DNA of 64,000 nt from Castor canadensis (GCF_047511655.1 NC_133395.1:76068158-76132157), one strand, 5' to 3'; shown: positions 9,196-19,749, counted from the first letter of the stretch. The notes: generated by a model from the letters alone, not told the origin. Translations and numbers: made by a program.

Positions 9196-9844
9196 GATTG
9201 TGTCAGATCCTGCCAAATTGTCTACAGAGAGCTCTACCAAATGACACTCTCACCAACAGCAAGTGAGCGTGGCTGTGTGTCCACACCCCCGTGAATTCTG
9301 TACAGTACCAACTCCTTTAAAGTTTGTTTTTCTTTGGCCAACCTAATAAGTTAGGAGAAGAATCACTTTATTTCACTTGTCCGTTTGGTCACATATTTCA
9401 TAAGAATCGTCCCCTCTGCTTGTTGTTTGCCTTTAATTTTCTTTGTGGCGATCTTCACTATGAGGTAGTGTTTAACTGTTGCACAGTCACAATGTCAACA
9501 TGTGCCTTTGCTTTCTGTAGGTTTCCTTTGGCCCTGAAAAAAATATTTCTGGACCCTAGGACTTTGAGATACATCTATAGTTTTGCTCTATGTTTGTTTG
9601 ATTTCATTTGGGATGTATTCTTGTGAGGAAGGACAAAGTTATGTTTTTTTCCTAATATAATGCCAGTCACTCCAGCCTTTTTATGAAATAATTCATCCTC
9701 TTCCAACTACTTAAAATGTAACCAGTGTCACTTACAAAATGTGAGTGTCTTGGGTTACAAGACATATATACATGGAAGTGTCACAAGGAAATTCCCTGTG
9801 TAGCTATCTTAAACAAACAAAATGTCTTTTCTTTTTTACAAAAT
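9196..9844. other. Non-coding, no recognised element
   Basis: Moderately AT-rich sequence with short open frames (for example 9324-9626) that have no recognisable domain, no promoter and no splice context. Parts near 9196-9480 resemble very old L1 sequence (CTCACCAACAG-type) but too decayed to assign. Confidence 0.5.
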
Positions 9845-10135
9845 CAGAGAACAGAAGGGTGGAACAGGTCCAGCCAGGGGGTGGGGGGGTACCAGTGGGG
9901 AGGGTGTAGGAAGGTGACTATGGTGCAAATACTGTGTACACATGTACGTAAATGGAAAAATGAGACTTGTTGAAAGTGTTCCAGGAATGGGGGAGGGGGA
10001 TAAAGGAGAGTGGTGGAGGGGGTGAATTCAACTATGATCTATTTGGTACATTGTAAGAAGTTTTGAAAATGCCATAGTGTACCCCCACCCAGCACAACAA
10101 TAAAAATTTTTTTAATTTAAAAAAAAAGAATAAAG
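9845..10135 (+). mobile_element. L1 3' end fragment
   Basis: G-rich block (GGGGGTGGGGGGG, GGGGGAGGGGG), then a 3' tail with AATAAAAATTTTTTTAATTTAAAAAAAA. This matches the 3' UTR style of the L1 at 8735-8883. No coding part is left. Confidence 0.7.
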
Positions 10136-10321
10136 TTGCAAGGTAAACATTTTAAAAAGTGAGTGTCTATGTGTGTGAAGTCTGGACTGTTTTCATCATG
10201 CTGTATATTTCTGTAATAATGCCACCCTGTTATAATCACTGTAGTTTGTACTGTGTTTTGATACCTGACAGAATTCCATTTTAATGTTCTTTTTGGCCAA
10301 TTTTAGGAAACAGCTTGCCCC

Positions 10322-10436
10322 CTCCCCTTTTTTGAGACAGTCTGTCTATGCAGCCCAGGCTGTCTTTGAACTCACCATCCTCCTTCCTCAGCCTCCACAG
10401 TGCTGCAATAGCAGGTGTGCACCATTATACTCAGCT
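10322..10436 (-). repeat. 7SL-derived (B1-like) SINE
   Basis: The plus strand reads GAGACAGTCTGTCTATGCAGCCCAGGCTG, then CCTCAGCCTCC and AGCAGGTGTGCACCA, the reverse complement of a B1/Alu left monomer. Confidence 0.88.
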
Positions 10437-10913
10437 TGAGCTTGTCCGTTGTTTAACTGCCGGAGATTTCATTGAATAAGACCTCATTGAAGAAGTAGAT
10501 TCTTTGGAATAAAGTCCATGAGGATATCGAGAAATTCCTACATATTTCTGTGGCTCTAAAAGGCTACATGCATACCCACGGCTGTGTGCAAGCCTGCACT
10601 GTACACGTACATTTGAAAGAACTGAGAAGACTGAAAGTTCTCACCCTAGGTTGACCTTGAGTCTCTGGGCCAGCAGGAAGTAAAAGCCAAAACAGTTCTC
10701 AACTGCTCAGAGGTTCAAGGGCATGTGCCAATACACACAGAGCCAAGGACAGGAGACTGATAGGTCCAAGGCACATTTCTTGAAAGGCACGAAGCTCAAA
10801 GTATCCCCAGAAATTCAACCCAATGACTTTCACCTGCATCTCAGGGACCAGGACTAGGTCATATGGCCACACACAAGTATAGGGACTTCTGGGAGAGAGT
10901 TTTCACTGGGCAC
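10437..10913. other. Non-coding, no recognised element
   Basis: Unique-looking sequence without an extended reading frame or a clear repeat signature. Confidence 0.5.
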
Positions 10914-11372
10914 ATTGTGTTTTAGGTTGCTATAACAAAATACCTGGAGCTGGATATCTTATAAAGAATAGAGATTTATTTAGCTCACAGTTTGGAGGTT
11001 CAAGAGCATGGTACCCACATCTGCTCCATTCCCATGAGGGCCTTGTGGAGGATAGCATCACAATGGTGAGAACACTTGGTTGAAGGAAAGATCACATGGA
11101 AAGACCAGAACCAAGAGATCTGGGTGGTGTCAGCTCTTTTTCTAACAAGTTATCCTCTTGGGAACCAACTCACTCCCATGGGACCCAACCTACTCTGTGA
11201 GATCACCATTCATCTGTTGATGGGGGAGGGGCTTCTTAGCTTATTTCCTCCCACTAGGCTCCACTTCTTAAAGGTTCCACCACCTCAACCCCGCCACATG
11301 GGGGACCAAGCTTCCAGCACATGAACCTTTGGGGGACATATTGACATCATATCCAAACCAAAGCCCCATTCT
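10914..11372 (+). repeat. Unassigned interspersed repeat, GCTATAACAAAATACC family, copy A
   Basis: Starts near TTGCTATAACAAAATACC and ends near GGGGGACATATTGACATCATATCCAAA. Internal landmarks are TTATTTAGCTCACAGTTTGGAGG, GAGGGCCTTGTGG and CACATGAACCTTTGGGGGACA. This is a long-known mammalian interspersed repeat pattern, but I cannot name its family safely (LTR-type is possible). Confidence 0.75.
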
Positions 11373-11599
11373 GTAGGAAACCAGTGTTCTGTGGAAGATA
11401 AAAGGAATGAATATTGGAAGGCAACCGTGTGTCTGCCACAGCCTGACTTAAGTTAGCTTGGTATAAAGTCTTAAATGAATCAATTAAAACAAACTTGCTA
11501 ATAGTACTTTTGATTTCTCAAACACAACTGTGAAAAGATTTTTAAGTCTTGTTTGCACATTTGTATATTTTACCTGGCAACACAAAGCCTTTAGAATGC

Positions 11600-11735
11600 T
11601 TTATTAGAATCAGAGTTACACTTATAAAGCACTTTCTACTGTCTAAACAGTGTTCCAACAGCTTAACTAATTTAACCATTGCGATCACTTGTAAGGTAAA
11701 CACTGTTACTGCTTACATCTGAAGAGAAGTAAATA
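11600..11735 (+). repeat. MIR relic
   Basis: Resembles the MIR core and 3' part: CTTAACTAATTTAACCATTGC... followed by GGTAAACACTGTTACTGC and AGAGAAGTAAAT. Ancient and decayed. Confidence 0.5.
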
Positions 11736-11859
11736 AATATACAGAGATCTTAACCTCTTGCCTAGCCTTTTTCTTTTTTCTATGCAGTTGTGACTAAATT
11801 GCTCTTTAATCTGATTAGTAAAAATTCTTTGTCAGTCGAATATACTACAAATATCACTA

Positions 11860-12163
11860 TGCTAGCTTTCTGTCACTATAACAAAAATACCTGAGATAAT
11901 GAACTTATAAGAAGAAAAGGTTTCTTTAGGCTCAGTTTTGGATGTTTCAGTCCACGATCCATTAATCCTGTCACTTTGGGCCTGTGGCAAGGCAGCACAT
12001 CATGGCAGGAGCATATGACAGAAGTTACTCAAGTCGTGGCAGCCAGGAAGTGAAGGGAGAAAGGGTCAGAGTTCCATTATCTCCAAGGATTTAAGTTCTT
12101 TCCACTAAGCCCCGTCTTCTAAACGTTCTACTACCTCCCAATTGTTGGACATATGGACCTTTG
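11860..12163 (+). repeat. GCTATAAC-family repeat, copy B, left piece
   Basis: Begins CTTTCTGTCACTATAACAAAAATACCTG and is the same family as copy A. It is interrupted at 12163 by an RPL10 retrocopy and resumes at 12681. Confidence 0.75.
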
Positions 12164-12694
12164 TTGTTTTTTAAGTGGACAGGATGATTTATTGTTGAGC
12201 ATGACTAAGGTGAGTAAAGAGAAGACAGCACTGTGGGAAGCCCTCTTGAGTACAGTATTAGCCACTTGTCCAGGGGACCACATTAGGGATGCATTTGACT
12301 CCGTGGCCTTGAGGGATGAGCTGCTTCTCAGCCTCCATGTCTTCAAGTTCATCTACATTAAATGTGGTAAAGCCCCACTTCTTTGAGACGTGGATCTTCT
12401 GGCAGCCAGGGAACTTGAACTTGGCCCTCCGTAGGCCCCAATCTCATGTTCCTTATTCTGCAGTTTGGTGTGGAAGGACACGATTACCTGGCCAATGTAA
12501 TCCCCGGGGCTTCCAAAGGCACCCTGCATTCCAATCTGGAGCCTAGATGGGGATAGTGTGAGATCAGAGACATAAACACACCGGAAACCTGTCTACAAGG
12601 TCCCTAAGGGCAAGCCACACAAGCAGCAGGTTGCATCCACTACTGAGGAGGCTGCTGTCTGTGGCCACTGCACACCAGGTCACATGGACCTTTG
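12150..12694 (-). pseudogene. RPL10: RPL10 processed pseudogene (retrocopy), 5'-truncated, with target duplications
   Basis: The minus strand from about 12545 down to 12173 matches the 3' half of RPL10 (large-subunit ribosomal protein uL16). Protein-level matches are GAFG...[16 protein letters not shown], then KKWGF.TFN.DE.ED and GVKCIPN, with frameshifts. Past the stop the 3' UTR also matches (GAGGGCTTCC...CAATAAAT...CCTGTCCACTTAAAAAA). A roughly 15-nt deletion lies before IGQVI. The poly-A (plus 12167-12172) and direct repeats CATATGGACCTTTG (12150-12163) and CACATGGACCTTTG (12681-12694) show LINE-mediated insertion into an older repeat. Bases 12546-12680 are inside the duplications but are not recognisable as RPL10. 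Confidence 0.9.
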
Positions 12695-12727
12695 AAGGAC
12701 ATTCAAGATCCAAATTATAGCAGTCAT
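12681..12727 (+). repeat. GCTATAAC-family repeat, copy B, right end
   Basis: CACATGGACCTTTGAAGGACATTC...CAAATTATAGCAG matches the 3' ends of copies A and E, so copy B continues on the far side of the RPL10 retrocopy. Confidence 0.7.
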
Positions 12728-13040
12728 CATCCATTCTTTGGCTCCCTTTATCATACTCTCAGTGGTGTCTTTTGATAGATACATGTCCTTATTTTAAAAT
12801 CTGAAATTTTAATCTCATAATATGCATTAACTGGGAGACATTGCCAAAATTGGCAGAGGTGATGCCCTTCTGTGCCATGAGTTTAACTCCCAGAATGACA
12901 GAACAAGGACCTGTGAACATCTAATCCAGAAAAAAATAATGACAACACTAGCAAAATCTGTCAAAATCAACCTTTTCAGAACTTTGGAAATAAAAATTTT
13001 AAATAATCTTAACAGTGCTCACTCAAGAAAAACAGCTAAA

Positions 13041-13258
13041 CCAGGAGCTGGTGGCTCACACCTGTAATCCTAGCTACTTAGGAGGCTGAGATTTGGAGGA
13101 TTGTAGTTCAAGGCCAGCCTCGGCAAATAGTTTGCAAGACACCCATCTCAATAACCAAAACAAAATGGTGTGGCTCAAGCAGTAGAGTCCCTGCTTTGCC
13201 AGCATGAAGCCCTGAGTTCAAACTCCAATCCCACCAAAACAAAAGAAAGAAAAAACCA
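13041..13258 (+). repeat. Composite SINE (7SL-like + tRNA/ID-like)
   Basis: Full-length plus-strand copy: GCTGGTGGCTCACACCTG, CTACTTAGGAGGCTGAG, GGCAAATAGTTTGCAAGA, then TGTGGCTCAAGCAGTAGAG and GAGTTCAAACTCCA with an A-rich tail. Confidence 0.92.
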
Positions 13259-13264
13259 GCTAAG

Positions 13265-13402
13265 GGGGATGGGGTATGGTTGTACATGCTTGTTAATACC
13301 AGCATTTGGGAGGCTGAGGCAGGGGGATCATGAGTTTGAGGCCAGGCTGGGCTACAAAGTGAGAACCTTCTCAAAAAGAAAAAACAAAACAAAACAAAAA
13401 AC
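13265..13402 (+). repeat. 7SL-derived (B1-like) SINE
   Basis: GGTTGTACATGCTTGTTAATACCAG, GGGAGGCTGAGGCAGGGGGATCATGAG, GCCAGGCTGGGCTACA, AC-rich tail. It follows the previous SINE almost directly. Confidence 0.92.
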
Positions 13403-13820
13403 AGTTGAATCTCAGAAAGAGGAGGATGCCTTGTGCATTTCAATTTGTTCTAATCCCAGGCATATCTCCCTAGGTCTCTAGTAGCCTTGAATGTCAAATT
13501 TAATAGCTCTGAAAGCCAGCAGCCTGGCAGCCACTAGAGGGGGGCAGAGTGAATACAGAACTGACAGAAGTATTCCTCACTAGCTGGCCAGGGGTTATTG
13601 TTCTACCCAGAAGGAATCCATCGGGTGTTAGGAGAAGCTCCTCCTGTTATTCCCAGTCCTTGGCAGGTATTTGTAAGGAGCAGAGTGGATGACAGAGGGT
13701 AGTAGCAGTTTGCCCTGGGCCATTGACAGCTAGGACAGTGGACATGTCTTGGGGTTCAGGCCTGAGGTTCCTGACAGCTACAGCCGTGTCTCAGGGTTTG
13801 GGGCCCTAACAGGGTCTGGT

Positions 13821-14461
13821 CCTGACCAGTTGTGATCAGTTTTATTTTTTCTACTGCTCACTGGTATCCTCTACTGCCAGCCACTCCTTGACCTGCCACT
13901 CCTGACAGTTTCTCCCAGCCACTCAGCTTGCCAGCCTTCCTGCTGCCCTGCTATCAGGGCAGCTTCCTTCTTTCCACCATTGCTTCTTTTCTTTTTCTTC
14001 ATGCCCCCAAAGGTGGGCATGACCACTCGAGAAAGCCTGGATTGGACCTGACGTTGTAAGACCAAGGGGCAGCAAGGAGTTACTTCCCAGCCGCTCACAA
14101 AGTCAGTTGAGTCTCCTTATATAGCCAGAAGGGAGTGAGGCAAGAGTGTGTGCACCAATCACAGTACAGTCTGTTATGCAAATGAAGGGTTGTGTTTGCA
14201 CCAATCACAGGTCTTCTGTTTGCCTGAAGTATACTCCTTCTGGCCTGGGTGAAAGTGGCAATTGTGGCAGTTGGTCTTTTGTTGAGCCAAAGTCCAGTAT
14301 AAGCTGCTTCTTGGAGCAGTGTGTTATGGAGTTGGAGTCATGCTTTGGGTGTTGGCATGAGGGAAGTCTGGCTACCTGGTTGGCAAGCTTCTGTTCAATG
14401 CAGCCAGGGCTGTAGAGAAAGGTCTGGCAGCTATCAGGGAACTAAGTCTCATCCTGCAACA
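13821..14461 (-). mobile_element. Probable solo LTR with a recognisable promoter, family unassigned
   Basis: On the minus strand the 5' end reads TGTTGCAGGATGAGAC (14461). Then come two inverted CCAAT boxes (CCAAT on plus at 14155-14159 and 14201-14205), an octamer ATTTGCAT (plus 14176-14183), and a TATA box (plus 14118-14123). A poly-A signal AATAAA (plus TTTATT at 13841-13846) follows 275 bp downstream, and the 3' end is near CTGGTCA (13823). This order is that of U3, R and U5 of a retroviral LTR. No target duplication was found and no internal region is attached. Confidence 0.55.
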
Positions 14462-14692
14462 TCTCAGCACATTTAAAGGATAAAAAACCTTTCAGAGGGT
14501 GCTTAAAACAAAGGCTTATCAGTAGCAGTGCTTTCACAATATTTAATAGTGCTGTAATAATGCTTAACTTCTGTCCCAGTGTCCCAGGGAGAGGTGGGCC
14601 CCTACCATCTGTTTCAGAAGAGATGTAGCCAAAAAACTGACACTACTTTTCCTCTGACGACTTTCTATCTGAAAACTTAAAATTCTCTGTCT

Positions 14693-14757
14693 TCAGTCCA
14701 TTTTCTGTGGCTATATCAAAACAACTGAGATTGAATACCATATAAAGAAAACAGGTT
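14693..14757 (+). repeat. GCTATAAC-family repeat, copy C, left piece
   Basis: Begins TTCAGTCCATTTTCTGTGGCTATATCAAAACAACTGAGA. The same family resumes at 15096 after a SINE. Confidence 0.65.
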
Positions 14758-14759
14758 TA

Positions 14760-15095
14760 CTTTTTTACTTTTTAATTTTTTTTGGTAGTACTGGGTTTCG
14801 ACTCAGGGCCTTGTGCTTGCTAAGCAGGTGTTCTACCACTTGAACCACGCCCTTTGACACTTTTTTGCTTTAGTTATTTTTCAGATAAAGTCTTGTTTTT
14901 TTCTGGGGACCAGCCTTGGACCGCAGTCCTGTTACCCATGCCTCCCATGTAGCTGGGATTTCAGGCTTGGATACCTAGTTTATTGGTCAAGATGAGGTCT
15001 TGGTAACTTTTTGCCCAGGATGGCCTACAACTGCGATCTTCCCAATTCCATCTCCTGAGCAGCTAGGATTACAGGCATGAGTCTCTGTGCTCAGC
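14760..15095 (-). repeat. Composite SINE, extended (dimeric left part), inserted in copy C
   Basis: On minus: a 7SL-like part at 15000-15095 (CAGAGACTCATGCCTGTAATCC), an additional 7SL-like unit at 14880-14975, and the tRNA/ID-like part at 14775-14860. The T-rich end faces left. Confidence 0.85.
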
Positions 15096-15352
15096 CCTGA
15101 AAAGAGGTCTATTTAGCACCCATTCTGGATGTTCAAGAGCATGGCACCAACATCCATGTAGCTTTGGTGAGGGCCTCATGGTAGATGGAATCATAATGGC
15201 AGAAGCACAGGTGAGGGTGTTGAACAACGCAAGCAGAAGAGGTATTCCAGAGTGCCCAGGCTTACTTATAACAACCCTTCCTTACAGGAACCAACCCAGT
15301 ACCATGAGGCCCAATGCACTCCCAAAGACACAGCACCAATGCCTTCATGAAA
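15096..15352 (+). repeat. GCTATAAC-family repeat, copy C, right piece
   Basis: Contains GTTCAAGAGCATGGCACC, GAGGGCCTCATGGTAGATGG and AGGAACCAACCCAGTACCATG, collinear with copy A at 10990-11190. Confidence 0.7.
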
Positions 15353-15442
15353 AAGGACTGGGTGCCTGGCTGAAGTGGCAGAGCACCTACCTAACACAAG
15401 GCCCTGAATTAAATCCCCAATACAGTCAAAAAAAAAAAAAAA
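15353..15442 (+). repeat. tRNA/ID-like SINE
   Basis: GGCTGAAGTGGCAGAGCACCT, AAGGCCCTGAATTAAATCCCCAATA, then A15. It cuts off the right end of copy C. Confidence 0.85.
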
Positions 15443-15623
15443 ATTACCAGTAATTTCTTAACAGTGCAGCACTGCCATTGCCTTAGGAAGCATTACAAAT
15501 TGACCTAACGAAAACCTGCCCAAAAAACTTAAATTTTCAATTCCAGTTGACTTTGGGGGTCTGTACAAACAGGAAGTGAAGGCTAAAGTAGAGTTGTGAA
15601 CTTCCTGGGGGAGTTTGTCTGGT

Positions 15624-15752
15624 TTTGAGACAGTGTCTCACTATTACCCTCAAACTCACTCTGTAGCCCAGGGTGGCCTCCAACTCAGGATCCTCCTGCC
15701 TCAGCCTCCCAAGTGCTGGGATTATAGGCAGGTTTCACCACACCTGGCTCCC
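15624..15752 (-). repeat. 7SL-derived (B1-like) SINE
   Basis: The plus strand reads TTTTGAGACAGTGTCTCACT, CCTCAGCCTCCCAAGTGCTGGG and CACCACACCTGGCT, a typical reverse B1. Confidence 0.93.
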
Positions 15753-15934
15753 ATGTCAGTTTTGAAGGCATACCCCAACTGACACTCAGAGGCCATAGGT
15801 AAAAGACAGGAGATTTATTTATGCATTCAGAGCAGATAAAGAAATGTGCCTCATTGTTAGCCACCCACTAAGCCACCCAGCATAGATGTCAGCAGCATTT
15901 GTGACAAAGAATACAGACCTTACCTTAATCCAGC

Positions 15935-16070
15935 AGCCAAGTGCTGGTGGCTCACACCTGTAATCGTAGCTATTCCGGAGGCAAAGATCATGAGGATTGA
16001 GTTTCAAAGCCAGCCTGGGCAAATAGTTCACGAGACCCTATAACAAAAAAAGTAAAAAGGACTGGTGGAG
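15935..16070 (+). repeat. Composite SINE, 3'-truncated
   Basis: CAAGTGCTGGTGGCTCACACC, AGCCTGGGCAAATAGTTCACGAGACCCTA, then AAAAAGGACTGGTGGAGCTG, where the right half breaks off. Confidence 0.88.
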
Positions 16071-16148
16071 CTGTGGGGAGTGGATTATAAGAAGCCTATG
16101 AGAACATGACATAAGCACAGCTGCATCAAATAATCGGCAGGCTGAGTT

Positions 16149-16500
16149 TGGCATGGCCCCAGCGGCAGAGGAGGGCAAAATGCAGCATAGCTGCCTTTCC
16201 TAAAATGTTTACCGTCAAGAAGTAGGATGGCAGGTTTCTTTCGTTACAATGTCCCTGCCCATCACTGAAAACTGTTGCTCCACCCCCTTGTTTACCACTG
16301 TATATAAAAGACTAACTGAGGGAGGGGGGATTTGGGAATGGATTGATGAGTTGGCTGCTTTCGAGGGGGAAGCTACAGCCGAGGTTGCTTGTGAGAATGC
16401 TCCTGCTGCTGCTGGCTGTTTGTGTGTCTGTGAGTCTGAAGGCCAAGACTTTAAGAGAGATTAAAGAAAACATGGGACAGTGCAAATCTAGGAAAGAGAC
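16149..16500 (+). other. TATA-containing promoter-like or LTR-like segment
   Basis: TATATAAAAG at 16301-16310 is a strong TATA box, preceded by C-rich sequence (CTCCACCCCCTTG) and followed by GA-rich then GCTGCTGCTGCTGG sequence. The short open frames here (16249-16464, 16343-16531) show no known domain. An old LTR is the likeliest explanation, but I could not find its ends. Confidence 0.3.
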
Positions 16501-16727
16501 TTTAAAGAATAGAAAAGAAGAAAGGCTTTAAAGAATAGTTAAAAAATAGAGAAAAGAAACAAAGTAAAAGATGAGAAGTAAAAGAAGTAATGAGGCCATT
16601 GTGTTTCTCCATCTGAGCATCCAGCATACCTGGCCCCAACTTTCTACATGTCTGTCTTCTAGCCTTTGTCCTTTCTGCATCTCCAGTCACCTCCAGTTAG
16701 GTCGGTAGGAACAGAGCTCTAGGAAAC

Positions 16728-16800
16728 TTGCGAGATGGAGTGGCTCAAGGTGTAGGCCCTGAGTTCAAACCCCAGTACCCAAAAAAAAAAAAAAAAACCC
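16728..16800 (+). repeat. tRNA/ID-like SINE, 5'-truncated
   Basis: GGAGTGGCTCAAGGTGTAGG, CCTGAGTTCAAACCCCAGTACCC, A17. Confidence 0.9.
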
Positions 16801-17241
16801 ATAAGGGAAAAGAAATAAGATAATTAAAACCACACACTAGAAAATACTTACTGAACACAAAAGAAGGTAGAAGTAGAGAAACAGAGGCATTAAAAACATA
16901 AGACACAAAGAAAATGAATTTTTACAATTGAAAAGTCCTACATAACTAGTAATTAGATTAAATGTGAATGGACTTCACATCCAATCAAAAAGTAGAAATT
17001 GGAGGAATGGATTACAAAGAAATATGACCCAAGCTCATGCTGTTAGATAACTTTACAGTGAAAGACACAGTAGGTTAAAGGCAAAAGGATGAAAGAAATA
17101 TACCAGGCAAAGACAGCTAGAGTGCCTAAATGAACCTCAACCAGACAGACTTGAGGCAGAAAGCTCATACTAGACAAAGAAGATTATGTAAATGGCACGA
17201 GTCAGTCCATAGCCAAGACATAACAAGTAAAACCCTTTATG

Positions 17242-17636
17242 GCTGACATGATGGTACCCTCTGAAAAATTCATGATAAAACTTAATCCCCAATGCAGCAG
17301 AGCTAAGAGATGTGGCCTTTTAGGGGCGATGATGAAATCACAGGGGTTCCACCCTCATGAATGGCATTAGCACCTCTAGATGGACTCAAGGCTAAAGGGA
17401 GTGTCTCTCTCTCTTCTGCCTTCTCCCATGTGAGTACACAGCCTCCAGCCCCTCCAGAGGAGGCAGCGGAAAAGCCCTCTCACAAACAGAGAGCAGCTTG
17501 CCCCAGACACTCAACCTTCCAGTACCTTGACCTTGGACTTTCTAGCCTCCAGAACTGTGAGAAATAAATTTCTATTATTTATGAATTATCCAGTTTGTGA
17601 TACATTGTTACACTAGCACAGATGGATTAAGATAGC
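17242..17636 (+). mobile_element. MaLR (MST/MLT-like) solo LTR
   Basis: The 3' part is diagnostic: TGGACTTTCTAGCCTCCAGAACTGTGAGAAATAAATTTCT, with the poly-A signal in the middle. The usual TTATGAATTATCCAGTTTGTG and ...AGATGGATTAAGATA end follow. Length (about 395 bp) fits the family. Confidence 0.82.
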
Positions 17637-17914
17637 ATCTAATAAGAAATCCCCCAAATATTGAAAGTAAAGACTGATAAATTGATCGGAAAAAATCCAG
17701 AATCCTATAGCTAGATTGAGCAAGGAAAAAAAGAAAGAAGATTCAAACTCTTAAAATCAGAAGTTGCACAGATATAAGAAGGATAATAATAGGAAATTAC
17801 AAACAATGCCAACAAATTTGGGTGACTTAGAAATAAAACAAGTTCCTAGAAATCAAGAAAATACCAAAACTGACTCAAGGAGAAATAGAAATTCCAAATG
17901 GACCTATCACAACA

Positions 17915-18128
17915 AAGAGCACATGCTTAGCACTCATGAGGCTCTGGATTCAATCACCAGCATGGAAGGAAAGAAGGTACGGAGGAAGGGAGGGAGGGAG
18001 GGAGAGAGGGAGGAAGAGAGGAAGAGAGGGAGGAAAAGAAGGAAGAAAGGAAGGAAAGAAGGAAGGAAGGAAGGAAGGAAGGAAGGAAGGAAGGAAGGAA
18101 GGAAGGAAGGAAGGAAGGAAGGAAGGAA
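17915..18128 (+). repeat. ID-type SINE with expanded (GGGA/GGAA)n tail
   Basis: The ID 3' part (AGAGCACATGCTTAGCACTCATGAGGC...CACCAGCATGG) ends at about 17968. A purine tract follows, first GGGA-type and then about 17 uninterrupted GGAA units at 18059-18127. The open frames through this tract are low-complexity artefacts. Confidence 0.9.
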
Positions 18129-18328
18129 ATTAAAGACATCCATGTTCATGGACTGGAAGTCTTGATATTGGTAAAATGGCCATATGCTCTAAATTGTTCT
18201 ACAGATCCATGCAATCCCTGTTTTTATTTATTTATTTTTAATTTTTGTAGAGATTGGCAACAATATTTGCACAGAAATGCAAGGGACCCATACAGCAAAA
18301 ACAATCTTGGGAAAAAAAGCTGAAGGAC

Positions 18329-18490
18329 TCCCTCCCTCCCTCCCTCCCTCCCTCCCTCCCTTCCTTCCTTCCTTCCTTCCTTCCTTCCTTCCTTCCTTCC
18401 TTCCTTCCTTCCTTCCTTCCTTCCAGTACTGAGGATTGAACCTAGGACATGCCAGGCATACATTCTGCCACTAAGCTACACCTCCAGCCT
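18329..18490 (-). repeat. ID-type SINE with expanded (TCCC/TTCC)n tail, opposite orientation
   Basis: CCCT units (18331-18360), then about 16 TTCC units to 18424, then the reverse ID sequence (AGTACTGAGGATTGAACCTAGG...GCCACTAAGCTACACCTCCAGCC). It faces the GGAA element 200 bp to the left. Confidence 0.9.
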
Positions 18491-18494
18491 ATTA

Positions 18495-19665
18495 GCTATT
18501 TTTAAAATTTTTATTATTAGCATATAATGATTGTGTGGGGCATACATTGTGATATTTACATATGTGCTTACACTATATCTTAGTTAGATTTGCCCCTCCA
18601 TCATTCTCCCTCTTCCTCCTCCTCCCTTCTTAGAGAAATTTCAACTGGTTTCATCCTTCCATTTTCATATGGGGATTCAAATTACAACCACCATATTCAC
18701 CCTCATTCTCCCTTTCCTATGCCCACCCCTTCCCACTGATTCCCACCCCCAAGAAAGACCTATTTTTTACCCTCCTGGCCTTCATTTTTTTGAAAGTGTA
18801 TATTGATAGTCCAAGGGGGTTTCGCCTTGGTATTTCACACACATATATGTCATGCTTTAATCAAATTAATCCCCCCATTACTTACTGTTTATCACCATGC
18901 TCCCCTATTTTTTCAATAGATTACAGTACATTGCATTATGCTATTTTCATATATAGATAGGATGTGTCAATATTTTTCATTCTCTTGCATTTCTTTCCCT
19001 CTCTTGCCTCAGACAGACCCACTAGCACAATCTTGTTCCCTTTCTCACCATATATATATGTATATATGTATATATCATATATGTATTTATGTGCACATTT
19101 AACTTATAGTTCTAACTTCCACATATGAGGGAAAACATGTGACCTTTGACTTTTTGAGGCTAGCTTACTTTGCTTAACATAGTGTTCTCCAGTTCCATCC
19201 ATTTACTTGTAAATGACATAATTTCATCATTCTTTATGACTGAGTGTATATATACAACATTTTCTTAATCCACTCGTCAGTTGTGGGGCATATGGGCAGT
19301 TTCCAAACTTTGGCTGTTGTGAATATTGCTGCAACAAATATGGGTGTACAAGTGGCTCAGTTGTATCCTGGTGCACATTCCTTCAGGTAGATGCCCAGGT
19401 GTGGCATCACTGGATTGTACGGCAGTTCTGGTTTTAGATTTTTGAGGGACCTCCATATTGCTTTCCATAGGAGTTTGCACTAATTTACATTCCCACCAAC
19501 ACTGTAGAAGTGTTCCTTTTCCCCCTCATCCTCTCCAGCATTTGTTGTGTGGGTTATTGGTGATAGCCATTCTGACTGGAATGAGGTGAAATCTCAATGT
19601 CGTTTTGACTTGTCTTTCTTTTATGGCCAGGGATGCATCTGCTCTTTAAATAGCACTTTGACATT
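18495..19665 (-). mobile_element. L1 3' end: ORF2 C-terminus and 3' UTR
   Basis: Minus-strand translation at 19150-19600 shows L1 ORF2 C-terminal residues (for example the reverse complement of TTTCTTAATCCACTCGTCAGTTG, and CTGGAGAGGATGAGGGGGAA). The 3' UTR, with a reversed purine block near 18600-18760, extends to about 18495. A TATATATG repeat lies at 19050-19090. Not intact. Confidence 0.88.
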
Positions 19666-19749
19666 GTTCATTTATTACTGATGTCATTGGGATGTCAATA
19701 ACCTCATCATAGGTAGGCACACTATTTCTTCTGAGTTATCTTTCTTTTT

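Noticed and set aside
13525-13545. CCACTAGAGGGGGGCAG as a CTCF site
   Set aside because: It has a G run in place of the invariant C of the core; the fit is weaker than at 31105 and 47321.
17764-18165. Open frames rich in KEGRKEGR or FLPSFLPS
   Set aside because: They are translations of the GGAA/TTCC microsatellites, not proteins.
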